Assembly: GCA_000697475.1 (NCBI GenBank)
Contig: JNEU01000855.1
Span: 1-51,820, forward strand
DNA: 51,820 nucleotides
Direction: 5' to 3'
Source: Lichtheimia corymbifera B2541
Lineage: Eukaryota; Mucoromycota; Mucoromycetes; Mucorales; Lichtheimiaceae
Positions 1-10,417 of the stretch are shown in pieces (positions within the stretch are counted from its first letter, which is position 1; each line of letters opens with the position of its first letter). The translations under genes were made by a program, and so were the position numbers. Below the pieces are notes generated by a model. The model was not told where the DNA came from. It did not search any database and worked only from the letters and a program-made list of their open reading frames with translations.

Positions 1-77
1 CTGGGTTTGGAGACATGTTTGATGATAGTCGATAGGTGTGCAAGGTTCACAGAAAAAAATGAGATGTATGTGTGTAT

Positions 78-82
<5 letters not shown>

Positions 83-114
<32 letters not shown>
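83..114. repeat. (TG)n microsatellite
   Basis: An uninterrupted TG dinucleotide run of about 32 bp, preceded by imperfect TGTATG units. No gene overlaps it. Confidence 0.9.
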
Positions 115-115
<1 letters not shown>

Positions 116-394
116 TAAAAACGTATAACGAACAAGTCTGTGAGATTGCTGTTTACTCTGAAAGTGTATCTGAAAAAGAGACGTCTTCCTAACGATCTAC
201 CTCTGAGTACTATATCTAGGCGGATGCTAAAGAGTAAAGCTTTTCTACCAATAACAAGCTATAACGTAAATGAGTAACGGGCTGAGTTGTGTATGATGAT
301 CCACGCTTGTGTATCATCTCTTATATGCTTATGTGCTTGTCTTTGTATATACAATAATAAGATGAATGATATAAATACATGATGTGTACCTTAA

Positions 395-2870
395 CCGACC
401 TATATACACGACAGTGCGCTTCACCCAGCCGAGCAACTTTGTTCGATTGAAGACCCCAGGTTTCATTGTAAAGTTTAGAGATATAGGCACATTTATGTTT
501 TACATATGATATAAGCGCTATGGTATATGGCAAGTGGTGTTTGTTCATTGTAAAGTAGCTTGACCCTAATAGAGCGGAAGGTGTGCAGGGGCGAGCTTAT
601 GTAACACAGCTCATTTGCATGATACTTCACCACGAACAAATACCACTTGCATATAGCATCATGGCTTCAGCATATGTAAAAACGTAAAATTGCCTGCATC
701 TAGGATTGGCAAGCTTGATCGGGGAAACATGATTGGAAAGGTGCGCTCCACCACGACGAGCAATATTGTTCTATGAAAGAGACCATGTTTCATCGTAAAG
801 TTTAGAGATAAATCCACTTTCTCGTTTTCACATATCCTGAAAAGCATGATGCTATATGACAAGTGATGTTTGTTCATTGTGAAGCAGCTCGACCCTGATA
901 GAGCGGAAGATGCGCAGGTGCGTGCATGTGCAATACAGCTTATTTGCATGATACTTCACAATGAACAAACACCACTTACATATAGCATCACGCTTTCAGC
1001 ATATGTAAAAACGTAAAATTGCCTGTATCTAGGATTGGCAAGCTTGATCGGGGAAACATGATTGACAAGGTGCGCTCCACCACGACGAGCAATATTGTTC
1101 TATGAAAGAGACCATGCTTCATTGTAAAGTTTAGAGATAAATCCACTTTCTCGTTTTCACATATCCTGAAAAGCGTGATGCTATATGTTAGGTGGTCTTT
1201 GTTCATTGTGAAGTATCATGCAAATGAGCTGTGTTACACATGCACGCACCTGCGCATCTTCCGCTCTATCAGGGTCGAGCTGCTTCACAAAGAACAAACA
1301 TCACTTGTCATATAGCATCATGCTTTTCAGGATATGTAAAAACGAGAAAGTGGATTTATCTCTAAACTTTACAATGAAGCATGGTCTCTTTCATAGAACA
1401 ATATTGCTCGTCGTGGTGGAGCGCACCTTTCCAATCATGTTTCCCCGATCAAGCTTGCCAATCCTAGATACAGGCAACTTTACGTTTTTACATATGCTGA
1501 AACCATGATGCTATACGCAAGTGGTGTTTGTTCGTTGTGAAGTATCATGCAAATGAGCTGTGTCACATAAGTACGCCCCTGCGCACCTTCCGCTCTATTA
1601 GGGTCAAGCTACTTTACAATGAACAAACATCACTTGTCATATAGCATCATGCTTTTTAGGATATCTAAAAACTGGAAAGTGCATTTATCTCTAAACTTTA
1701 CGATGAAACATGGTCTCTTTCATAGAACAATATTGCTCGTCGTGGTGGAGCGCACCTTTCCAATCATGTTTCCCCGATCAAGCTTGCCAATCCTAGATAC
1801 AGGCAACTTTACGTTTTTACATATGCTGAAACCATGATGCTATACGCAAGTGGTGTTTGTTCGTTGTGAAGTATCATGCAAATGAGCTGTGTCACATAAG
1901 TACGCCCCTGCGCACCTTCCGCTCTATTAGGGTCAAGCTACTTTACAATGAACAAACATCACTTGTCATATAGCATCATGCTTTTTAGGATATCTAAAAA
2001 CTGGAAAGTGCATTTATCTCTAAACTTTACGATGAAACATGGTCTCTTTCATAGAACAATATTGCTCGTCGTGGTGGAGCGCACCTTTCCAATCATGTTT
2101 CCCCGATCAAGCTTGCCAATCCTAGATGCAGGCAATTTTACGTTTTTACATATGCTGAAGCCATGATGCTATATGCAAGTGGTATTTGTTCGTGGTGAAG
2201 TATCATGCAAATGAGCTGTGTTACATAAGCTCGCCCCTGCACACCTTCCGCTCTATTAGGGTCAAGCTACTTTACAATGAACAAACACCACTTGCCATAT
2301 ACCATAGCGCTTATATCATATGTAAAACATAAATGTGCCTATATCTCTAAACTTTACAATGAAACCTGGGGTCTTCAATCGAACAAAGTTGCTCGGCTGG
2401 GTGAAGCGCACCCTGTGTGCAAGTTTTACGATCGTCGTGGCCATTCTCAGATTCACCTAATGTCACCACCAGCCTCGTCGAAAAAAATTCCAGAGGTCGA
2501 CCTGTTTAACTTTGGCTGGTGGTGACATTAGGTAAATCTAGGAATGGCGAGCTAGATCGTGAAACTTGCACACAAGGTGCGCTTCACCCCGCCTCGCAAC
2601 TTTGTTCGATTGAAGACCCCACGTTTCATTGTAGAATTTTTAGTTATGGGCATCTTTGTGTTTTACATATGCTGTAACCATGATGCTATATGAAAGGTGG
2701 CCTTTGTTCATTGTCAAGTAAGTAGACCTCAATAGAGCCGAAGATGCAGACGGACTTCTTTGCGCAACACAGCTCATTTGCATGATACTTCACAATGAAC
2801 AAACACCACTTCTCATATATCATCCCTCTCATAGCATATGTAAAAACATAAAGTACCTGTTTCTTCAAAT
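395..2870. repeat. Array of 329-bp units with head-to-head inversion
   Basis: A satellite-like array. Taking the in-frame ATGAACAAACA-type anchor as reference, minus-strand units have anchors at about 548, 877 and 1206, and plus-strand units at about 1290, 1619, 1948 and 2277. Every step within an orientation is exactly 329 bp. Orientation flips between 1206 and 1290, an 84-bp junction holding a conserved ATGCAAATGAG block. Units at 1619 and 1948 are nearly identical, so the array is young. The flip recurs at 2711/2795 with the same 84-bp spacing. Each unit has a short open frame (72-96 codons), but the frames are carried by the repeat and resemble no known protein. I treat the array as non-coding. 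Confidence 0.9.
2277..2711. repeat. Fold-back (palindromic) unit of the 329-bp family
   Basis: Two arms of about 200 bp face each other around position 2494. The inner arms read TGTCACCACCAGCC and, inverted, GGCTGGTGGTGACA, separated by a short A-rich spacer with a SalI-like GTCGAC. The outer arms match the array unit. It has the same design as the fold-backs at 45.7-46.7 kb, so this is a family feature and not a chance hairpin. Confidence 0.85.
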
Positions 2871-2879
2871 TGTCATAAT

Positions 2880-3525
2880 GATGTATCGCGTCTTTATGAG
2901 AACAAGTTGATCAGCATGCCCGAGAGGACCTCCTGACCAAGTTTCGGGGTCGCGATGGGCAATATCGGCGGGTGCGGTCCGTACATGTATCTATGTTTCC
3001 GTCCATACAGTTGGACGCTGCCATCCAAAACTTCATAATGAAGCGTGGCATCTTTATGAGGACTAAATAGCTCGTCGCGGTCGAAATTACCTTGCATGAA
3101 AGTTTCAGGCTCGAGATGGGCAATCTCAGGCTCAGGGAGCGTCGACCCTACTTTTGCCTATATTTGGGCCGCCCCGCATTCAAAACATTTATAATGAAGC
3201 CTGCGGTTTTTAAATGAATGGAGTTGATCAGCATGTCCCAGAAAACCTTCTGACCAAGTTTCAAGTTCAAAGTGGGCAATCCCAAAGTAATACATACTAA
3301 GTGACATTTCAGTGATTCCGGCGCGTACCCGATTTCCGACCATCCATAGTAAACCCCACATTATACCTTCCCATTCAAAATTTTCAAATGAAGCATGGCT
3401 TCCTTATTAATACAAAGTTGATCAGCATGACCAAGCGCATCTTGTGTGAAAGTTTCAAGTTTGAGAGAGGCAATCTCGTAATCATGGATTAGTTTACAGT
3501 GTACATGGATTATCTGACCGTGCCT
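2880..3525. repeat. Degenerate units with a GTTGATCAGCATG motif
   Basis: Three diverged units, each with GTTGATCAGCATG (inverse CATGCTGATCAAC) followed by a CTTCATTATGAAG-like block. The stretch is the inverted counterpart of 44930-45545 and is related to 27431-28150. The short open frames here are not conserved between copies and are taken as non-coding. Shared blocks with the 329-bp unit (GAACAA...CTTCATTGTAAAG) suggest a common origin. Confidence 0.75.
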
Positions 3526-3529
3526 GAGC

Positions 3530-4740
3530 TATTTAATTTCCACCTCTTCCACTCCCACTTTATTTCCCTCTTCCTCCCATTCTCTACTGTTGCCCCATTC
3601 AACTACAATTACAACCTGTGAACGATTGTCCTGCTTCAACCCAACATGTCAATCCTACAAATGCCTTGATCTGATTGTCTTTGGCTGAATGGCAAGCCCA
3701 TGGTGTGTATACCACCTTCTTGTTACTCTACTACAGCACCTGCCTTGACACCACTCCTTCTTTCGTACAATCGTCAACCACAACCAATCGTAACAGCGTT
3801 CATTCCAGCAGTTGCTATTAGCAAAGTCTTTACTTCATTGCACTCAAACAGCGTTCACAGCTTTGTCACTCTACTACAACACGCGCTCTTGTACACCCCT
3901 CTGCCACCACCAATCGTAACAGCAGATGCTATTCCATTGTCTCATGTTACCTGCAGCCTCTTCAACTGAGCAGCTGATAGCCATTGTATAGAAGCAGCTT
4001 TACTTACGTGTGGCAACTTTCTTTGATGCATACGACTCCTAATAGATGGTGCCATATCAGCTATCAAGTACCCCGCAATACAAGCACTGTTCGCCTTGTT
4101 GAGCTGCAACGAAAATGACCAACAAAGAGATAGATAGACCAACCCCTGGATGGAAAAGGAAGCATATCTGCAGCGATCACAGAGGCTAGTTCTCATTGGA
4201 CTTGTAATGGTTATGGATGGATGGATGGATGGATGCAATCAAGTGCAGTAATGTGGAATCCTGGAATGCTGCTTTGGCTACTTGGCGCGTCGTCAGCAAG
4301 AACGGTGAATTGTACCACGTGGGTCCGGTTGAGGATGATGATGGATTGGATGGCATGGACACGAGGTCTTATATCTTTGACGAGAACGGGTTTACCACCA
4401 TGGATGATATTGCAACACTCAAGTCAATACATGCAACATCAGCTATTTCTACAATCATAGATGACGATGCTTATGGCGGCAGCAACCAAGAATACAAGTG
4501 CAAAACGATACCCGCTGATTCTCTGTGATCCACTGGTTGGCTTATGAAACGAAGGATAGAAATTTGAAGACCGGAAGGCGAGATAGGATTATCTACATCA
4601 TTGTATCGGGACTTTTTTGTTCCTTTTGTCATATCACATTCATTAAAGCTTCCTTGTTGGTGAAAGTTGGATCCAGTATCATGGTCGTCTGCTTTAGGGC
4701 GCAGATATTGACATGTGTGGTAGTTCTACTAATCTGAGTT
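3530..4740 (+). repeat. Dispersed element A, copy 1 (inverted, incomplete)
   Basis: This matches, in reverse orientation, the elements at 19060-20600, 43440-44900 and 46710-48450. It starts with a pyrimidine-rich block that is the reverse of the GAGAATGGGAGGA end of those copies and stops near a TTCATTAAAGCTTCC block, so the segment beyond that end is missing. It has an internal duplication of about 100 bp (near 3720-3830 and 3850-3940, each with ACCAATCGTAACAGC). It carries a 103-codon open frame at 4217-4528 with the motif TWRVVSKNG and an acidic DGLDGMDTRSYIFDEN stretch that recurs in the 47.4-kb copy and, more diverged, in the 19.9-kb copy. No known domain recognised. Confidence 0.7.
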
Positions 4741-5744
4741 TCAACAATACACAGTGCATGAACAATCATGCCATCAAAGTTAACCACTTGAAGCGCATGA
4801 AAAGGCGTTTAAATATTTATTATCAAACATTCTCTCAATATGCCGACTCACCTTTTGCTTTTGTACATAACTGCCCTCAACGATAAAGAGATTTAAGGAG
4901 GATCCACCTTGTAAGAAAAGCATTAACCTCGCCACTGTAGCCGAGCAGCAGCGATCTGTTGTTGAGGTGCACACATTAAGGCAACGTGCTTATTACCCAC
5001 CAAAGCAATCCCCCCAATAGGACATAGTTGATTCCATTCTTTTTCACTGTTGCCCTAAGTATAATAGAGTATGTTTACGTGTGCTGCTTTTTGCATATAG
5101 CGTGCCTTGCCCCCATCCTTTTCACGTTGTTGATCCGCTCATCACCATCCAATTTCATTGACAACCAAGCAGCAAGTCTTTTTGTTTCTTTCATCTCCTT
5201 TTCAACGAGATACCCTGATGTCAAATGTCAACGGTGTGGTTATCCACATTGATAAGTTTTATCCGGATTGGTAGTAATACCTTTCACCACTCTTCTTCCA
5301 CGACGATAACCCCTTCGCGTTGACTGCAGCACGACTCTATAGTTGTCTCATTTATTGAGCAAGGAGACGATAAGGCGATTCCTACATCATCAAGGACGCT
5401 TCATTGTTTGATTATTAGATGAATACCAAGATAGACTAGAAAGGGAAGCATCGACAAGTGGTGTTACATGGAACAAATATAGATATTAGTTTACTCAAAG
5501 AATGGTGCCATTGTTTCTATTCAAAGCAGCAGAGCTACATTTAGGGAAAGAGGCGAGTATCACGTGGCCATGAGCCGTTCAACCGGGGCGTTGAGAAATT
5601 GAAGGTGTGGAGTCCGCGAGCCTTTTTCCTGTTCCATGTAAAGCGCCCAGTGTGTGTGTTTGTGTGTGAACCTTATCCACTGCTCCTCATCATCATCTCG
5701 TGTGCTTTCATCTTGGTTGACCTGCTGTACCCTCTTGTCTTTGA
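4741..5744. other. Gene-free stretch upstream of the apyrase gene
   Basis: I see no convincing coding exon, RNA gene or repeat. The last part (after about 5560) is the presumed promoter and 5' leader of the apyrase gene and contains a short TG-rich run near 5650-5668. Confidence 0.6.
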
Positions 5745-7971
5745 ATGACAGACCACGTTTTACGAAAGCGGCAAACGGCCTTTGAACCTCTGGCGCCACC
5801 AGTCGACAACGATGACAAGTGGGCTGAGAATCGACATTACGGCGTTGTCGTGGATGCAGGATCGTCAGGGTCACGGGTGTATGTGTACTCTTGGGAGGAC
5901 TTTGAACATACCAAAGCGTCGCTATTGCCAGTGGATTTACGAGGAAGAATACCTGTTGTAGAGCGTGGTGATGCTCAAGGTCTTAAATGGACACGACGTG
6001 AAGAACCTGGTACATATAATTCATGCATTATATTGGGTGGATGGAAATCTAACTAATTTTGTATTAGGCATTTCAACCTATGGAAGTCGACCCCAAGAAG
6101 TGAGCGAGCATTTGAAACCGTTACTGGATTTTGCCACCGAAGTTGTACCTGTTGCCCAGCAACCGAATACACCCTTGTTTCTTATGGCAACGGCAGGAAT
6201 GCGATTACTTCCCGAAGAAGAACGACACGCCGTATTGAATGCGAGCTGCAGTTATATTCGAGACAGCTATTCATTCGCAGTAGACGATTGTGACAAGCAG
6301 ATCCGCGTGATCTCAGGCGAGGATGAAGGCATTTATGGATGGGTGGCAGTCAATTACTTGATGGGTGGATTTGATATGAGTGTCACCAACACGCTCAACA
6401 GTCATCATACGTTTGGATTCTTGGATATGGGTGGTGCAAGTGCACAAATCGCCTTCGAACCTGAGCATCATCAACGCGAAGCACATAGTGATGATTTACG
6501 TACGATTCTGTTACATACATTGGATGGGCAGCAAGTGGAATACGACGTGTTTGTAACCACCTTTTTGGGATACGGCAGCAATGAGGCTCGTAGACGCTAC
6601 CTGGAAGAACGTGTCAAGGACGAATATATGCGTAATGCCGACAAGAATTTGCTGGACGAACATCGCACCCTTCATCTGAATGATCCATGTCTTCCACCGC
6701 AACTCAACGTCACTGATACATTATCCACCAGCATTCCTCTCACATTACACGGCACAGGATCATTTTCAGAATGCATGGATGCTACTGCACCTCTACTCAA
6801 CAAGAACGCGGATTGCCCTACAAAGCCATGCTTGTTCAATGGCGTGCATACCCCTGAGATTGATTGGTCAGTCAACAAGTTCGTTGGTATATCCGAATAC
6901 TGGTATTCGTCGCATGATCTCCTGGACTTGGGTGGCGTATACGACTTTGTGGAATATGAACAAAAGGCAACTGAATACTGTGCACGTCCCTGGGATCATG
7001 ATGATAACACCAACGAGAGTATTGAGATTCATCATCGACAAATGCAGTGCTTCAAGTCAGCTTGGATCGTGAATGTGTTGCATGATGGCATTGGTATTCC
7101 CCGTATCACCGATCCAGCTCATGGTTCTTTGAATGTCTCGGACGATGCACAACTGCTGGAACAGTCAATCGATAGCATCGAGGCTAAAAATTGGAATCCA
7201 CCTTTTCAAAGCATTGATACCATTAATGATATCCAAGTGTCGTGGACGTTAGGCGCTATGGTGATGCATGTTGCAAAACAAATTCCACTTGTGGGTGATA
7301 CTCGTGGACATGCTACGGATCATGATGATTTGGACAGTGCATCTACAAGGGATAAGCTATGGTCCCCTTTATTGGCGAATAGCAGCACTGTATTACTGGT
7401 TCTCATGTTTGTCATGGCCTTCTTTTTATGGTGGCTTTATTATAAACGGTCTGGAAGGAAAAGAAGAACGACGATGCAAGATACAGGTGGCATCCTTGGT
7501 CTACATACCCCATCCGATGGCGTGGATATTCATGACAATAACAATCTTCATGCGTGGATGAGCCGATCGCGTAGTGCACCCCCTCTGAATGACATTGATG
7601 AGAATGAACCGTCGACAAACAATGACACTGTCACGATTCAAATCAATGGAACGACCACGCTTACTTCAAGCAGTAGTAACAACAATACCACGCCTACAAA
7701 TGGATTCAGGAGTTTTTATCGTCCCATGCTTGGACCCTCTACCTTGTCACCGAGTGCTTTCAGCATGAAGTATTGGAGCAAAAAACGATACAGCGGTGAT
7801 AGCCATGATACCCTGTTTGGAACGCATCAGACCAACCATGTTCCTTTACTTCGCAGTGCCTCCTCCGCAAGTAACTTGGCTAATCGACTCAACAATAACA
7901 ATAGCAGCAGCAGCAGCAATGTCCATACCCAATCCACAACAACCACTGTACACTCTTACCTTCCTAATTAG
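5745..7971 (+). CDS. Golgi-type apyrase (GDA1/CD39 family), YND1-like
   Basis: Nucleoside di-/triphosphatase expected to hydrolyse NDPs released by glycosyltransferases in the secretory pathway. Exons 5745-6009 and 6068-7971 (58-nt intron, phase 1) give 722 aa. Apyrase conserved regions are all visible: ACR1 VVVDAGSSGSR at about residue 34, ACR2 MATAGMRLLP at about 130, ACR3 SGEDEGIYGW at about 186 and ACR4 FLDMGGASAQIAFE at about 222. One strong membrane segment (LLVLMFVMAFFLWWLYY, about residues 530-547) is followed by a basic patch and a long Ser/Asn/Thr-rich tail. This layout, with a C-terminal anchor and no N-terminal anchor, is that of yeast Ynd1 and not Gda1. The ATG at 5745 is the first in frame before ACR1. 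The gene converges with the SSXT gene. Confidence 0.93.
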
Positions 7972-8044
7972 ATTCCTTTTTCGTCGTCAATACTAAAAAG
8001 TTGTGTTCTCTCTCTCTCTCACTTTTGTGTTTTGAATCGAGTAA

Positions 8045-8050
8045 AATAAA
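8045..8050 (+). promoter_or_regulatory. Poly(A) signal AATAAA of the apyrase gene
   Basis: A canonical AATAAA lies 74 nt after the apyrase stop codon, in the 247-bp gap between two convergent genes. Confidence 0.5.
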
Positions 8051-8218
8051 GCATGTAATTTATTTGCACACACATATAAAGTCTTTGATGGATCGCTGAA
8101 CCTTTTATGTAATCAGAAAACTTTTCATACAATGAGGGTTGAGGGTGGTTGTGAATGAAAAATGGGGTGGTGGATGTGGGTTGGGGGTAAATGAAAATGT
8201 TGTCAAGTGGATGATAAT

Positions 8219-10195
8219 TTACGACTGTTGGTTGGCAAATGCATCTTCAAATTCCCGTTGTTGTTGCTGCTGTTGTTGCTGTTGCTGTTGTAACCGTTGC
8301 ATCATCATGACCACGTTTTGATAGTTGCTCATATCCTCGCCTCCAGCATTACTACCGCTGCCTGGACTACCATTGTACATTCCAGCTGCTGCTGCTGCCA
8401 TCATGTTCATATTACCCGCATTATTCATGACCATGGCTGGATTGATCATACCACCGGCTGCACTCACGCCACCACCACCATTCATCATCAGATCATTGGG
8501 ATTCATGGAACCAGGCATCGTTGGAGGCATACTACCGGGATTGGATGTCATGCTAGGTGATAATCCATCCAACGATTGTGACATGGGAGAACCAGATTGT
8601 ACCATTGAACTGCCAGGGGTATAGCTGCCATCATTGTTCATCATCATATCTCCTCCTCCTGCTGCACCACCTGCAGCACCACCTCCAGCAGCACTTGCAG
8701 CCATCATCATGCGTTGTCTTTGTTGTTGTTGTTGCCGTAATTGTTGTTGAAGAATGGTTTGTGGATCCATCATTTGGTTCCTCACAGCGGGTGATCCTGC
8801 CATGGACATATTGGCTCCATTATAAAATGATTGCTGTTGATGTTGTTGTTGTGGAGATGGGTGATGCTGACTTGGTGATGCTTGAGATTGTTGTTGTTGT
8901 TGCTGTTGTGCTGCACGCATCATTTGCTGCTGTGGTGTTTGTGGTTGTTGTTGAGGAGTTTGTGGTTGAGAAGGTGGAGTGCTCCGCATTCCTTGTTGTT
9001 GAATAGGTGAATGTTGCACATTTTGTGGTTGGGAAAAAGGTGAAGATGCAGCAGCAGCAGGAGTTGTAGAAGGTGTTGACTCGGGATTACTACGATTTGG
9101 CTGTTGTTGCTGTTTATTAGCCTCGGTATCATTCTTGAAAATCACTTGTGCTGTGTTGAGAAGTGCATGAATCTTCCTTGCAATGTCAGAATTGGGTGCA
9201 GGTAATGGTGACAAGTCGGGTGGATTAGGTGTTCTTGGTTCCTATGACAGTCGTATGTTATAAATTACATCCACAATAACAACATAATGATATACCCATA
9301 CCTCTCCTGGTTTTACCATGGATATATCTGCCATCGTAGCGAGATAGGTGAGATTCGATTGCAACCTTGCTTGATAAGGTGAAATATCAGGCTCCTGTGG
9401 GGTTTGTTGTTGGATAACACACAAACGGATCAACTCTTGATTCATAATCAATATCTAATAACAATGAACCCCATTTAATCACTATCATCATCATCATCCC
9501 ACGCCAATACTTACAGTTTCCACTCGCTTAGCATTCACATCATTTTGAGCAGCTTTTCCTTTATCAGCTTCACTGGCCATCATGGAAGGATTGGGTGTTC
9601 CTGGATGAGGATTCACGGTAGCTTGCATTGCACCACCTGGCATTTGCTGTGGTACTGCTGCTGCAGCCGTTGATGGGGTGCCTGATACTGCTGCAGCTGC
9701 TGCTGCTGGGGAAGACTGAGCCATAGACTTCATTTGTTGCTGTTGTTGCATAGCCATAAGCTGTCTTCGATGCTGTTCCATTTGGTGTTGTTTGGCAAGC
9801 CAAGCTTGTTGCTGTGCAAAGTTGGCATGTCGAAAAGGTTGTTGTTGTGGGGCCATCATGGGAGGTCGTTGTTGTTGTTGCTGTTGAGCTGCAAGCATGC
9901 CAGACATTACTTGAGGAGTTGTCGCTTCCATCCCAGCAGCACCCGCCATGGATCCAAAAGGTTGACCATATACCTGTTGTCATATTATACGTTAATGCGT
10001 CATGCGTCGGATTACTCTCTCTTGTATGCTTACTTGGGGTTGCTGAGACATGAGTTGCTGTTGCTGAATCGAAAGCTGTTGAGCTGTCATGGTTTGCATT
10101 TCGGGTGGCATGTTCATAAGATTGGGCCCTCCATTGGCATAAATGTTTTGCATGAACGCTTCAGATTGGCCGGCTGGTGCAGTGAATTGGTTCAT
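8219..10195 (-). CDS. SSXT (SS18 N-terminal homology) family protein, Gln-rich
   Basis: Probable subunit of a SWI/SNF-type chromatin remodelling complex, acting in the nucleus. Exons in coding order: 10195-10034, 9973-9515, 9454-9302, 9241-8219; all introns are phase 0 (46-60 nt); 598 aa. The SNH/SSXT signature lies at about residues 200-255: VNAKRVETILIMNQELIRLC, then YQARLQSNLTYLATMAD, matching the family pattern of LI-x(n)-Y-Q-x2-L-x2-N-L-x-Y-L-A-x2-A-D. The rest is low complexity: poly-Gln, poly-Ala and Met-rich tracts on both sides, as in metazoan SS18 C-terminal regions. Here about 200 residues also precede the SNH domain, whereas in animals the domain is near the N-terminus. A fungal SS18 orthologue is the natural reading; exact orthology needs a search. 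Confidence 0.85.
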
Positions 10196-10417
10196 GGAGC
10201 CGTCAAAGAGAGATTATAAAAGAGTCAGTGGAACAAGAGAACCAGCGTGAAAATCTAGAGGAAAAAATTGGGACCCGCCCGCTGCGCACCCACCACCCAC
10301 CCGTTCATCAGTAGCACTATTGAACCTGTCACAGACATTTATATCCCACCATCATCCACGTACATTAATAGTAAAAATTGTATTAAGATTAGTTTCAATA
10401 GGGTGTAAAAGTTATTA

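Noticed and set aside
659..2525. Series of similar 72-96 codon frames read as a small-protein gene family
   Set aside because: They recur at exactly the satellite period, occur on both strands of palindromes and have no conserved start context. Sequence similarity comes from the repeat itself.
8557..9006. Plus-strand frame of 149 codons rich in Val and Leu
   Set aside because: It is the antisense shadow of the poly-Gln coding region of the SSXT gene.
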